Source of the DNA: Methylobacterium sp. Leaf465
GTDB lineage: Bacteria > Pseudomonadota > Alphaproteobacteria > Rhizobiales > Beijerinckiaceae
NCBI RefSeq assembly: GCF_001424705.1
Contig: NZ_LMRA01000012.1
Coordinates: forward strand, 388,886-452,885
DNA: 64,000 nt
Direction: 5' to 3'
In this document: one piece after another, positions 36,715 to 45,680 of the stretch
Numbering within the stretch: the stretch's first letter is position 1
How the letters are laid out: each line of letters starts with the position of its first letter
Notes under the pieces: generated by a model
What the model saw: the letters and a program-made list of their open reading frames with translations, nothing else
The model's database searches: none
Told to the model about the DNA's origin: nothing
Program-made: the position numbers and the translations under genes

Positions 36715-39072
36715 TCAGGCGATCCGCAGGGTGGGCTCCGCCTCCGCGTCGCCCAGCAGGTCCGGGCGGTTGCGCAGGAACCAGGGGACGCGGCTCGCCG
36801 GCATCGGCTTTCCGTAGAGATAACCCTGGACGTTGGTGCAGCCTCCGTCCCGCAGGAAGGCGGCCTGCTCCGCCGTCTCGACGCCCTCGGCGGTGACGTC
36901 GAGGGCGAGGCTGCGGCCGAGCTGCAGCACGGCGGTGACGATGGCGGCGTCGTTGGCGTCGCGCTCCAGGTCCCGGATGAAGCTGCGGTCGATCTTGATC
37001 TCGTCCACCGGGAACTGCTTCAAGTGGGTGAGCGAGGCGTAGCCGGTGCCGAAATCGTCCAGGGCGACCCGGATGCCGGAGCCGTGCAGCTCGGCCAGCA
37101 CGTCGCTGACCCGGTCGCCGTGGCTGCCGAGGAGGACGGTCTCCGTCACCTCGACCCCGATCCGGCTGCGTGCCAGGCCGGCCGAATCGACGTCGTCGAG
37201 GAAGGTCCCGGCCAGGTCACCCTGGGCGAACTGCGCCGTCGAGAGGTTGAGGAAGACGCGGCCGGGATCGAGCCCGAGGCTGATCCAGTGCAGGAGGTCG
37301 GCGATGATTCGCCGGCGCAGGACGTCGCCTACCGCGACGCCGATCTCGGGATCGTCGAAGACGGCCGAGAAGGCGCCGGGAGCGAGGAGGCCGCGGACGG
37401 GATGGTGCCAGCGCGCCAGAGCCTCGAATCCGATCACCGCCCCCGAGAGCAGGTTGATCTTCGGCTGGTAGTGGGGCTCGAGGCCGCCGCCCCCGTCGAG
37501 GGCCGCGCGCATCTCGCGGGTCATCGCCACCCGCTCCTCGATGTTCGCCCGCAGGGCCGGCACGAACAGCGTCGCGCGGTTCCGCCCCGAGGCCTTGGCG
37601 GCGTAGAGGGCGAGGTCCGCGTTGGTGAAGAGGTCGGCCGAGTTCCCGGCATGGTCGGGGTAGAGGGCGAGGCCGAGGCTCGCGCGCGGCGCCACGATCC
37701 GCCCGCTGATCGGCATCGGCGGGTGCAGGACGTCGAGGATGCGCTCCGCGAGGTCGTGGATGCGGGGTCGCCCCGCCGCATCGCGGCCGGTGCAGATCAC
37801 GACGAACTCGTCGCCCCCGAGGCGCGCCACGAGGTCGTCCGGTTCGATCACGCCGCAGAGGCGCAGGGCGACCTCCTTGAGCAGGGCGTCCCCGGAATCG
37901 TGCCCGAGGGTGTCGTTGATCTCCTTGAAGGCGTCGAGGTCGAGAAGGATCAGGCCGACCGCAGCGGCTTGGGCTTCCGCCCGCGCCAGGGCGGTCTCCA
38001 GGGTGGCCTGGAACAGCGCGCGATTGGGCAGGCCCGTGAGCACGTCGTGATGGGCGGCCGAGCGGATCTGCGCCTCGGCGGCCTTGCGGCTCGTGATGTC
38101 CACGAGGCTGGAGACGTGACAGGCGATGCCGTCGATCTGGACGCACTCGATCGAAAGGAGCACGTCGCGGCGCTCCCCGGTGAGGACGACGATGCTCGCC
38201 TCCCAGTCGCGGATCGCCTGGCGCCGGTCCAGCACCGCCTGCATCCGGCGGCGGTCGGCGCCAGCGAGGAAGTCGCGGTTCGCGTAGTTCGCCAGGGTGT
38301 CGCCGGGGGCGAGCCCGAAGAACTGGACGCCGGCATCGTTGGTGCTGACGATCTGCCCGTTGGCCGCCCGGGAGACCACGATCGGCACCGGCACGGCCCG
38401 GAACATCGTCTCGAACAGCTCCCGGCTCTCCGCGAGTTCCAGGCTCGCCCTGCGTTCCACGTCGGCCGCCGCCCATTCCAGGCGGCGCAGGCGGTTCGAC
38501 CGGGCGATGTAGAGCAGGACCGTCAAATGGCCGAGGACGAGCTCGATCGCCAGGGCGAGGCTCACCTCGCCGGAGGATCGCACGGCCAGGAAGCCCGACA
38601 GCAGGACGAGGGCCGACACACTGCCGGTGACCGCCGTCCCAATGAAGCTCAGGGGCACGACGAGCATGAACGCGGTCGGCACCAGCAGCGCCGCCAGGAC
38701 CGGGATTTCGGGGCGCGCCACGTAGAAGGCGCCGAGGCCCAGGCTCGCGGCGGCCTGCCACGGGAGGAGCCATCGCTGCAGCTGCGCGAAGTCCTTGACG
38801 GATCGCAGGGCGACCAGACCGCCGAGCGTCGCCGCCACGAGGCCGAGATGCGTGACCAGCATCGCCCGCATCCCGCTGCGGGCCTCGATCAGGCTGAGGT
38901 CGTCGACGAGGAGCAGGAGGTCGATCGCCAGGGAGGCGCACAGGACCGCCCGCGTGTGGCGCAGAATCCTGGGGAGCCGCTCCGCCCGGAACGCCGTTTC
39001 GTGGGCACGGGAGGCGAATGCGCCCGCAGGAGTGATGAGCCGTTCGGTCGTCATGACGCCCGACCGTGACAC
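36715..39072 (-). CDS. Membrane PAS-GGDEF-EAL c-di-GMP signalling protein
   Basis: The 785-residue protein has an N-terminal block of about six membrane helices (residues 40-190). A PAS domain follows at about residues 215-335 (FETMFRAVPVPIVVSR...), then a GGDEF domain at about 345-500 with intact GGDEF (DLVARLGGDEFVVI) and a full EAL domain at about 520-765. In the EAL domain the motif GFEALARW, the metal ligands in DDFGTGYASLTHLKQFPVDEIKID and EGVETAEQ are present. Both catalytic halves look competent, so it could make or degrade c-di-GMP, switched by the membrane/PAS input. Confidence 0.93.
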   Translation of the reverse strand: MSRSGVMTTERLITPAGAFASRAHETAFRAERLPRILRHTRAVLCASLAIDLLLLVDDLSLIEARSGMRAMLVTHLGLVAATLGGLVALRSVKDFAQLQRWLLPWQAAASLGLGAFYVARPEIPVLAALLVPTAFMLVVPLSFIGTAVTGSVSALVLLSGFLAVRSSGEVSLALAIELVLGHLTVLLYIARSNRLRRLEWAAADVERRASLELAESRELFETMFRAVPVPIVVSRAANGQIVSTNDAGVQFFGLAPGDTLANYANRDFLAGADRRRMQAVLDRRQAIRDWEASIVVLTGERRDVLLSIECVQIDGIACHVSSLVDITSRKAAEAQIRSAAHHDVLTGLPNRALFQATLETALARAEAQAAAVGLILLDLDAFKEINDTLGHDSGDALLKEVALRLCGVIEPDDLVARLGGDEFVVICTGRDAAGRPRIHDLAERILDVLHPPMPISGRIVAPRASLGLALYPDHAGNSADLFTNADLALYAAKASGRNRATLFVPALRANIEERVAMTREMRAALDGGGGLEPHYQPKINLLSGAVIGFEALARWHHPVRGLLAPGAFSAVFDDPEIGVAVGDVLRRRIIADLLHWISLGLDPGRVFLNLSTAQFAQGDLAGTFLDDVDSAGLARSRIGVEVTETVLLGSHGDRVSDVLAELHGSGIRVALDDFGTGYASLTHLKQFPVDEIKIDRSFIRDLERDANDAAIVTAVLQLGRSLALDVTAEGVETAEQAAFLRDGGCTNVQGYLYGKPMPASRVPWFLRNRPDLLGDAEAEPTLRIA

Positions 39073-39113
39073 GCAAAGATCGCGCAGGGGTTAAGAGCGC
39101 CTGGCCTGGGCTT

Positions 39114-39941
39114 TTATTTCACAGCGCGCGGCCCGCGTGCCGTCAGGGCCCGCAGCGCGCCCCGCATCGTGCGCACATCCTGCTCGGTCATGGCCATGCG
39201 ATGAAGCATGTCGCGCATGTTGCGGGCGATGATATCCCGCTTCTCCGGCGGATAGAAGCCGGCGACCGCCAAGCTGTCCTCCAGCGTCGTGAAGAGCGAG
39301 GCCATCGCCTCCCGGGTGGCGGGCGGCGACAGCATCTCGCCGGTGAAGGGCAGCACCGAGAGGCCGGCTGCCCGGCGCCACTCGTAGCTCATGAGCAGCA
39401 CCCCCTGGGCCAGGTTCAGGGAGGAGAATCGGGCATCGACCGGGAAGGTCACGATGGCGTCGGCGCGGGAAACCTCGTCGTTGTCGAGGCCGGAGCGCTC
39501 CCGTCCGAACAGGATACCGACCCGCTGGCCGGCGCGGCCCGCGACGTCGCGCATGGCCTCGTCGGGCGCGAAGACCCGCTTCATCTGACCGCGCTCGCGC
39601 GCCGTCGTCGCCAGCACGTAGTGCAGGTCGGCGATCGCCTCGCCGAGGGTGTCGTAGACCACCGCGCCGTCGAGGATGTGGGTGGCGCCCGAGGCCGCCT
39701 CGCGCACGCCCTTCTTCGGCCAGCCGTTCTTCGGCGCCACCAGGCGGAGCTCCGACAACCCGAAATTCGCCATGGCGCGGGCGGTCATGCCGATGTTCTC
39801 GGCCAGTTGCGGCTGGACCAGGATGATCACGGGCCCGGCGGGGGATGGGGCGGGTTCGGCCGCCGCGGCGCCGGTGGTCACGGGGTCGGTCGTTGCGGGA
39901 TCGGTCGGCATGGGATCGGGCATGTGCGGGTCGGAGCTCAT
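39114..39941 (-). CDS. trmJ: tRNA/rRNA 2'-O-methyltransferase of the TrmJ (SpoU) family
   Basis: The 275-residue protein has a poorly conserved N-terminal extension and then the SPOUT knot fold: IILVQPQLAENIGMTARAMANFGLSELRLV, VGILFGRERSGLDNDEV, and FSSLNLAQGVLLMSYE. This is TrmJ, which methylates the 2'-O of nucleotide 32 in tRNA using S-adenosylmethionine. The start at 39941 avoids an unconserved upstream extension. It stands alone between the EAL gene and the fae paralogue. Confidence 0.9.
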   Translation of the reverse strand: MSSDPHMPDPMPTDPATTDPVTTGAAAAEPAPSPAGPVIILVQPQLAENIGMTARAMANFGLSELRLVAPKNGWPKKGVREAASGATHILDGAVVYDTLGEAIADLHYVLATTARERGQMKRVFAPDEAMRDVAGRAGQRVGILFGRERSGLDNDEVSRADAIVTFPVDARFSSLNLAQGVLLMSYEWRRAAGLSVLPFTGEMLSPPATREAMASLFTTLEDSLAVAGFYPPEKRDIIARNMRDMLHRMAMTEQDVRTMRGALRALTARGPRAVK

Positions 39942-40008
39942 TCGCGCCGTCTTGCACGAGGCGGGCGCGACGGCCAAGCGCCGCCGGCCCGGGGAGGCCC
40001 GAGCGGAC

Positions 40009-40557
40009 TCAGATCTTTCCGTCGAGGCCCATCTGGTAGTATTTGTGGATGATCTTGTCTTGGTTCTCCAGGAGCCAGTCGATCGAGGGCTCGTTGGTCA
40101 TCGCCTTTCGGATCGCCTCGGTCATGCCCCGGCGCTGGATGTCGAACAGCGCCTTGTGGTCGACGGTCTCGGCCTCGATCACGCCGGGGCTCAGCCAGAC
40201 CGAGCAGATGATGCCGAGGTCGTTGGCCTTCTCCTTCGGGATGTAGCCGGCCCGCACCGCATCGAGCACGCCGTTGGCGATGGCGAACTGCACCGTGCCC
40301 ATCAGGATCGAGGTGTACTTGCTCTCGGTGACGCTCACCTTCGAGACGCAGAGCGTGACGGGGCGCACCATGATGTCGGTGTTGAGGAGCGCGAAGACGC
40401 GGCTGTGGCCGACGACCTGATCGCCCGTGAGGGTGGCGAGGGCGGTGCCCACCGGACCGTCGAGTTCGCCGATGATCACCTCGGGCTCGGACGCCGTGTT
40501 CGGCGGTCCGCCGGCGACCAGGGCCTCGCCGGCGCGAAGGATGATGCGTTCACTCAT
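40009..40557 (-). CDS. Formaldehyde-activating enzyme paralogue (Fae-like)
   Basis: The 182-residue protein aligns with Fae of methylotrophs: GEALVAGG, EPEVIIGELDGPVGTALATL, NTDIMVRPVTLCVSKVSV, and GTVQFAIANGVLDAVRAGYIPKEKANDLGIICSVWLSPG. Fae condenses formaldehyde with tetrahydromethanopterin. In the M. extorquens enzyme, as I recall, an active-site histidine lies just before the LIIG strand. Here Glu-Pro-Glu occupies that place, so classical catalysis is doubtful. The C-terminal stretch (WLLENQDKIIHKYYQMG) is also longer and different. It probably corresponds to fae2/fae3-type paralogues of unknown function. It strongly supports a methylotroph host. Confidence 0.85.
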   Translation of the reverse strand: MSERIILRAGEALVAGGPPNTASEPEVIIGELDGPVGTALATLTGDQVVGHSRVFALLNTDIMVRPVTLCVSKVSVTESKYTSILMGTVQFAIANGVLDAVRAGYIPKEKANDLGIICSVWLSPGVIEAETVDHKALFDIQRRGMTEAIRKAMTNEPSIDWLLENQDKIIHKYYQMGLDGKI

Positions 40558-40861
40558 GGGGCTCTCTCAGGACAGCGGAGGACAGGACGGCGGGGGCTGT
40601 GCCGCGTGGCGGGCAGATTCCGCGTGTCGGCGTCAATGTCCAGCCCCATGGCCGCATGGGGCCCCGCCGCGCCTTCGGACGCCGTCCGCGCCGCCCGGGC
40701 GTACGTGGCCCGCGGCCGATCCACAGGGCATCGGGGATGCGGGCGACCGTCGTGGATCGCAGTAATTCGACCTTAAGGCTCGCCATGCATCGCTGAGTGA
40801 TACGGGACCTCTTCATCGGCTGTTCGTCAGGACATCAGAGGAACCGCCCCGTCGGAGCGTG
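40558..40861. other. Intergenic stretch between the divergent fae-like and tadE-like genes
   Basis: About 300 bases likely holding two divergent promoters; no gene and no clear element recognised. Confidence 0.4.
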
Positions 40862-41509
40862 ATGGCAAGGCCAAGCGACCCGCAACATCAGAATGCGATC
40901 GGTTTCGACACTCTCATGTCCTGCGGCGCCAAGAAAACAGGCTGGGTAAGCCGCTTTCGCCGATCTTCGAGCGGCGCGACGGCAGTCGAGTTCGCCCTCG
41001 TCATGCCGCTCTTCATACTGGTGTTCGTCGAAATTCTTCAGGGTGGCCTGTACGTCTTCTGCTACGCGGCCCTGGAAAAGGCGACCGCCGATGCCAGCCG
41101 GACGATCATGATCGGCGCGCTGACCGATACGGCCTCCACCGCCAACGGCTTTCGCAGCTCGGTGGTCTGCGCCAACCTGATCGCCGGCCTGTCCTGCAAC
41201 AACATCGTCACCAATCTGCAGACCACCACCCTGACCGGGTCGGGAGGCGGCTACTCGGTGTTCGTCAGCCCGGACGAGAAGAGCCTCGTGCCGGTGCCGA
41301 TGAACAACAGTCAGACGGCGTACTGCACCGGCGCACCCGGCACCTACGGTTACCTCCAGGTCTTCTACGCCGTCCCGGTGTTCAGCCCGGTCTGGATCGC
41401 CCTGAAGCTGGGCACGACCTGGAACGGGACCTCGGTCGTGTTCGCCCGGGCGGCGGTGGCGTTCCGGAACGAGCCGTTCACCACCGCCAGCGTCTCGACC
41501 GGGTGCTGA
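40862..41509 (+). CDS. TadE-like pilus assembly protein
   Basis: The 215-residue protein has the TadE N-terminal signature: a short basic segment (RFRRSSSGATAVEFALVMPLFILVFVEILQGG) with the conserved glutamate in the first part of a single hydrophobic helix. This is the prepilin-like motif processed by the TadV peptidase. The rest is a periplasmic pseudopilin-type domain with several cysteines. It is a minor pilin or assembly factor of the tight-adherence system. The start is uncertain: ATG 40862, GTG 40859, or ATG 40916 nearer the helix. It is followed 7 nt later by a second TadE-like gene. Confidence 0.85.
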   Translation: MARPSDPQHQNAIGFDTLMSCGAKKTGWVSRFRRSSSGATAVEFALVMPLFILVFVEILQGGLYVFCYAALEKATADASRTIMIGALTDTASTANGFRSSVVCANLIAGLSCNNIVTNLQTTTLTGSGGGYSVFVSPDEKSLVPVPMNNSQTAYCTGAPGTYGYLQVFYAVPVFSPVWIALKLGTTWNGTSVVFARAAVAFRNEPFTTASVSTGC

Positions 41510-41516
41510 CGCCGCC

Positions 41517-42170
41517 ATGAGCCGCCAGACCCTCAAGCGCTTCGGACGGGACGGGCGCGGCATCGCCATCATCGAGTTCGCGCTGATCCTGCCGCTGCTG
41601 CTCACGCTCTCGGCGGTGACCTTCGATCTCGTCCGCTACGTCATCTACATGCGCAAGCTCGAGCTCGCCGCCAGCACCCTGGCGGATCTCGTGGCGCGCA
41701 ACGACACGGGCAAGATCACCCAGACCGACATCCTCGCGATCTCCCGATCCCAGCTGGTCATGTTCCCGGAGGCCATGTCAGCCGCCAAGGACGCCAACGT
41801 CTCGGTCTGGACCCTGCTGAGATGGTCGCTGTCGGGGGTGCAGTTCACCCCGACCGTCGCCGGTTGCACGTCCAACTGTACCTATACGCCGAAGGTCGTC
41901 TGGACGTCCGGCCAGAAGCGCTCCTGCACGACACCGCCCGTCGCGGCGCCCAATACGGCCGGACCGAGTCCCACGACGCTGCCCAGCGACACGTTCGGCC
42001 CCGGCTTCCTCGTCGTGGCCGACGTGGTCTTCAGCTACAAGCCCCTCATCCTCCAATCCGTCGTCGGCTCGATCGACATCGCGAAGTCCTTCTACTTCGC
42101 GCCGCGCTACGTCACGGCCATCACCTTCGATCCAAGCGGCGGGAGCACCTCCGCCAATGCCTGCCCCTGA
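41517..42170 (+). CDS. TadE-like pilus assembly protein, second copy
   Basis: The 217-residue protein begins with FGRDGRGIAIIEFALILPLLLTLSAVTFDLVRYV, a TadE-type prepilin helix with the conserved Glu. The following domain contains four cysteines (CTSNCTY and others) in the exported region. It is 7 nt from the preceding tadE-like gene and 16 nt from the following tadG-like gene, so the three are surely co-transcribed. Proteins of this pair in Caulobacter and Aggregatibacter act together in pilus assembly. Confidence 0.85.
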   Translation: MSRQTLKRFGRDGRGIAIIEFALILPLLLTLSAVTFDLVRYVIYMRKLELAASTLADLVARNDTGKITQTDILAISRSQLVMFPEAMSAAKDANVSVWTLLRWSLSGVQFTPTVAGCTSNCTYTPKVVWTSGQKRSCTTPPVAAPNTAGPSPTTLPSDTFGPGFLVVADVVFSYKPLILQSVVGSIDIAKSFYFAPRYVTAITFDPSGGSTSANACP

Positions 42171-42186
42171 CCCCGAGGCCTGTTCC

Positions 42187-43542
42187 ATGCACGCCGACTC
42201 CACGCATCCCGTCTCTCCGCCAGGGCGCCTGCTGCGGCGCCTGCGCGATGAGACGGGCGGCAATGTCCTCATGGTCTTCGCCCTGGCGCTGATCCCGCTG
42301 ATCGGCCTGACCGGGCTCGGCGTCGATTACGTCCGCGGCATCAACTACCGCACCCATTTCGACCGCGCGGCCGACGCGGCCACGATCACCGCGATCGCGA
42401 CGGCCCGCGATTACATCTCCACCAACCCGAAGAACGAGGCGGACCCCACCGCCTCGGCCCTGGCGCTCGCCAAGACCCGCGGGCTGGCGGCCTTTCAGGT
42501 CAATGCCGGCGCGATGCTCAAGAGCCTGCCGCTGGTCCCGGACCTCACGGTCACCCGCACCGCCGGGGTCATAACGGCTCGGGCGACATACGCCTCGAGC
42601 TTCAACTCACCCTTCAGCAAGGTCCTGGGCGATCTGAAGGCGATCCAGGTGTCCGGGAAATCCACGTCCAGCCTGACCTTGAGCAACTACGTGGACTTCT
42701 ACCTGTTGCTCGACACGTCCGGCTCGATGGGTTTCCCGACCTCCAGCGCGGCGCAGACGCAGTTCGCCAAGCTCAACCCCGACATGAAATCCGGCGGCCC
42801 GAACAATTGCGCCTTCGCCTGCCATTTCCCCGGCTGGCAGGGCTTCGCGATCTCCAAGCAGAACAACATCGAGCTTCGGATCGCGACCGTCAGCAACGCC
42901 GTCCAGGGTCTTATCGCCAAGGCGAAGACCAACGCGACCCTGGTCAACCAGTACCGGGTCGGGCTCTATCCCTTCGTGAGCAATCTCGAAACCGCGGCCG
43001 ACGTGACGGCCGATCTGGATTCGCTCAAGACCATCAATCTCGAAAACTACATGGATATCGGCAATTCGTCCGTGCCACGCGGGAGCGGCGGCACGCATTA
43101 CGAGAACGTCTTCCCGATCATCAACAACAAGATCACCAGCGTCGGGGACGGGCTCAGTGCCAAGCGGGCGCTGCCGTTCGTGTTCGTGATCACGGATGGG
43201 ATGGACAACAACCAGTATTACTTCAATTCGACCGGCTGGACCGGATCCCAGGCGAGGCTCCTCGATCCCTCGCTGTGCAAGCCCTTGAAGGATCGCGGCA
43301 TCACCATCTCGATTCTCTACATTCCGTACATCCCGATCTCGCCGGCGAACCACCCGGATCAGGTGGTCACGAACGAGAACCTCCTCGTGAACACACTGAT
43401 TCCGGGCGTGCCCGCCACGCTGCAGAATTGCGCCTCGTCGGGCTACTTCCGCACCGCGAACTCGGCGAGCGAGATCCAGGAAGCGCTGAACGCCATGTTC
43501 GATCAGGCGACCCGGAAGGCGCGCCTCGTCGCCGGTCCCTGA
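42187..43542 (+). CDS. TadG-like pilus assembly protein with a von Willebrand A domain
   Basis: The 451-residue protein has an N-terminal TadG helix ([29 protein letters not shown]) and then a long extracytoplasmic region with a VWA fold. The MIDAS-type motif DTSGSMG lies near residue 180, and the VITDGMDN motif near residue 335. It is a metal-dependent adhesion-type domain of the tight-adherence pilus. ATG at 42187 is preferred over a GTG/ATG at 42157, which would overlap the previous gene. Cysteines in CAFACHFPG suggest a disulphide-bonded loop in the VWA insert. Confidence 0.88.
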   Translation: MHADSTHPVSPPGRLLRRLRDETGGNVLMVFALALIPLIGLTGLGVDYVRGINYRTHFDRAADAATITAIATARDYISTNPKNEADPTASALALAKTRGLAAFQVNAGAMLKSLPLVPDLTVTRTAGVITARATYASSFNSPFSKVLGDLKAIQVSGKSTSSLTLSNYVDFYLLLDTSGSMGFPTSSAAQTQFAKLNPDMKSGGPNNCAFACHFPGWQGFAISKQNNIELRIATVSNAVQGLIAKAKTNATLVNQYRVGLYPFVSNLETAADVTADLDSLKTINLENYMDIGNSSVPRGSGGTHYENVFPIINNKITSVGDGLSAKRALPFVFVITDGMDNNQYYFNSTGWTGSQARLLDPSLCKPLKDRGITISILYIPYIPISPANHPDQVVTNENLLVNTLIPGVPATLQNCASSGYFRTANSASEIQEALNAMFDQATRKARLVAGP

Positions 43543-43678
43543 CAGGCCAAAAGGTTTGTCATGCGCCGGGAGGGAGCCGCCTGCTTCCGCCCCGGAAGCG
43601 CGCGGGCTAAGAGCGGCGCAGGTTCGGCATCCGCCTTGCGTGGCGCCGGACATCCTGGCTCAGGAAGGTGTGCTGCAG

Positions 43679-44890
43679 ATGGACAAGATCAAGGTTGCGA
43701 ACCCGGTCGTCGAACTCGACGGCGACGAGATGACCCGGATCATCTGGAGCCAGATCAAGGACAAGCTGATCCACCCCTACCTCGATCTGAACCTGGACTA
43801 TTACGACCTCGGCGTCGAGCACCGCGACGCCACCAACGATCAGGTCACCGTCCAGGCCGCCGAGGCGATCAAGCGCCACGGCGTCGGTGTGAAGTGCGCC
43901 ACCATCACCCCCGACGAGGCCCGGGTGAAGGAGTTCAACCTGAAGGAGATGTGGAAGTCGCCCAACGGCACGATCCGCAACATCCTCGGCGGCGTCATCT
44001 TCCGCGAGCCGATCATCTGCAAGAACGTGCCCCGCCTCGTGCCGGGCTGGACCCAGCCCATCGTGGTCGGCCGCCACGCCTACGGCGACCAGTACAAGGC
44101 CACCGACTTCAAAGTGCCGGGCAAGGGCCGTCTGACCATCAAGTTCGAGGGCGAGGACGGCACGGTCATCGAGAAGGAAGTCTTCAAGTTCCCGAGCCCC
44201 GGCATCGCCCAGGCGATGTACAACCTCGACGACTCGATCCGCGACTTCGCCCGCGCCTCGATGAACTACGGCCTGAACCGCAAGTACCCGGTCTACCTCT
44301 CGACCAAGAACACCATCCTGAAGGCCTATGACGGCCGCTTCAAGGACCTGTTCGAGGAGGTCTTCCAGAACGAGTTCAAGGCGAAGTTCGATGCGGCCGG
44401 CATCACCTACGAGCACCGCCTGATCGACGATATGGTGGCCTCGGCCCTCAAGTGGTCGGGCGGCTACGTCTGGGCCTGCAAGAACTACGACGGCGACGTG
44501 CAGTCCGACACCGTGGCCCAGGGCTTCGGCTCGCTCGGCCTGATGACCTCCGTGCTGCTTACCCCCGATGGCCGGACCGTCGAGGCCGAGGCCGCCCACG
44601 GCACGGTGACGCGCCACTACCGCGAGCACCAGAAGGGCAAGGAGACCTCCACCAACTCCATCGCGTCGATCTTCGCCTGGAGCCGTGGCCTCGCCCACCG
44701 GGCCAAGCTCGACGACAACGCGGCGCTCGCCACGTTCGCCACGACCCTGGAGACCGTCTGCGTCGACACGGTCGAGGCCGGGTTCATGACCAAGGACCTC
44801 GCCCTGCTCGTCGGCCCCGACCAGCGCTGGCTCTCGACCACGGGCTTCCTCGACAAGGTCGACCAGCACCTGAAGGCCGCGATGGCCTGA
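43679..44890 (+). CDS. icd: NADP-dependent isocitrate dehydrogenase (eukaryote-like type)
   Basis: The 403-residue TCA-cycle enzyme oxidatively decarboxylates isocitrate to 2-oxoglutarate. It begins [22 protein letters not shown], the signature of the roughly 400-residue homodimeric IDH shared with mitochondria, unlike the E. coli form. Other conserved stretches are [47 protein letters not shown] and [15 protein letters not shown] 43679 is the conserved start. A hairpin follows 57 nt after the stop. Confidence 0.97.
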   Translation: MDKIKVANPVVELDGDEMTRIIWSQIKDKLIHPYLDLNLDYYDLGVEHRDATNDQVTVQAAEAIKRHGVGVKCATITPDEARVKEFNLKEMWKSPNGTIRNILGGVIFREPIICKNVPRLVPGWTQPIVVGRHAYGDQYKATDFKVPGKGRLTIKFEGEDGTVIEKEVFKFPSPGIAQAMYNLDDSIRDFARASMNYGLNRKYPVYLSTKNTILKAYDGRFKDLFEEVFQNEFKAKFDAAGITYEHRLIDDMVASALKWSGGYVWACKNYDGDVQSDTVAQGFGSLGLMTSVLLTPDGRTVEAEAAHGTVTRHYREHQKGKETSTNSIASIFAWSRGLAHRAKLDDNAALATFATTLETVCVDTVEAGFMTKDLALLVGPDQRWLSTTGFLDKVDQHLKAAMA

Positions 44891-44947
44891 GCGGGCTTCG
44901 GCGGAGCCCGAGGGCCGACGTCGTAGCGCGGACGCGTCGTCTGCGAT

Positions 44948-44975
44948 GGACGCTGGATCATACGGTCCAGCGTCC
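44948..44975 (+). terminator. Hairpin downstream of icd
   Basis: A 10-bp perfect stem GGACGCTGGA/TCCAGCGTCC with an 8-nt loop. No T-run. The rest of 44976-45320 contains no supported gene. Confidence 0.6.
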
Positions 44976-45320
44976 GCGGATGGGTGCTCGCCTCTCTCTG
45001 TTGCGGGGCCCTCACCGTTCCCCGCTCTGGGTCGGGGGGCGTCTGCCCGCGCGCGGCATCCGGTGAAAACCCGCGCTCAGCACCCCGTCATCCCGGGGCC
45101 GCGCAACGGAGCCCCACATCAGGAAACGTGGGCCGTACAGGACTTCATCCCGTGAGCGGCTTCTGGAATGGCACGCTGACGGCGCGGCACCATCGGCGAT
45201 CGCCCCGACCGCACGGGAGGGAGCATTGAAACCTTCAGCGCTCGAGGCGTCCGTCCAACGCCCGAGCCCCGTCGGGTCGGACGGTCGATACCACCCGGTA
45301 CGCCTCGACCCAGGTCATCC

Positions 45321-45644
45321 TCAGGACGCGTGCCGCGCGGCGTCCGCGTTGCGCTTGCGGGTGGCGGCGCCCTTCTTGGCGGAGGCGGAGCGCTCTTCCG
45401 CCGTGCGGCTGGCCGAGGCCTTGCCGCCGACCGCGCCGCCGCGATGGGCCGCGGGATGGCGGGTCGCCTTGCCCCGCCCGGAGCCGCCGGGCTTCTTGCC
45501 GCCGCCATCGTCCTTGTTGACGGTCGCCCAGGCCCGCGCCTCGGCGTCCCTCTCGGGCACGCCGCGCGCCTCGTAGGACTCGGCGATGTGCTCCGCCTTG
45601 CGGATCTGCTTGTCGGTGTACTTCGACTTGTCGCCCTGGCTCAT
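45321..45644 (-). CDS. Small basic protein with an H1-like Lys/Ala/Gly tail
   Basis: 107 residues. The N-terminal half (YTDKQIRKAEHIAESYEARGVPERDAEARAWATVNKDDGGGKK) is a conserved helical motif found in many proteobacterial small proteins, some labelled plasmid stabilization protein without good evidence. The C-terminal half is low-complexity, rich in Lys, Arg, Ala, Gly and Ser, resembling bacterial histone H1-like tails. DNA or RNA association is an inference from charge. It is divergent to nothing and convergent with icd. Confidence 0.75.
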   Translation of the reverse strand: MSQGDKSKYTDKQIRKAEHIAESYEARGVPERDAEARAWATVNKDDGGGKKPGGSGRGKATRHPAAHRGGAVGGKASASRTAEERSASAKKGAATRKRNADAARHAS

Positions 45645-45680
45645 CGCGAATCCACTCCGCTGGAGGACCCGGGCGAGGCG

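Noticed and set aside
44891..45320. Dispersed repeat fragment (GTCATCCCGGGG) after icd
   Set aside because: Too short to define as an element from one copy.
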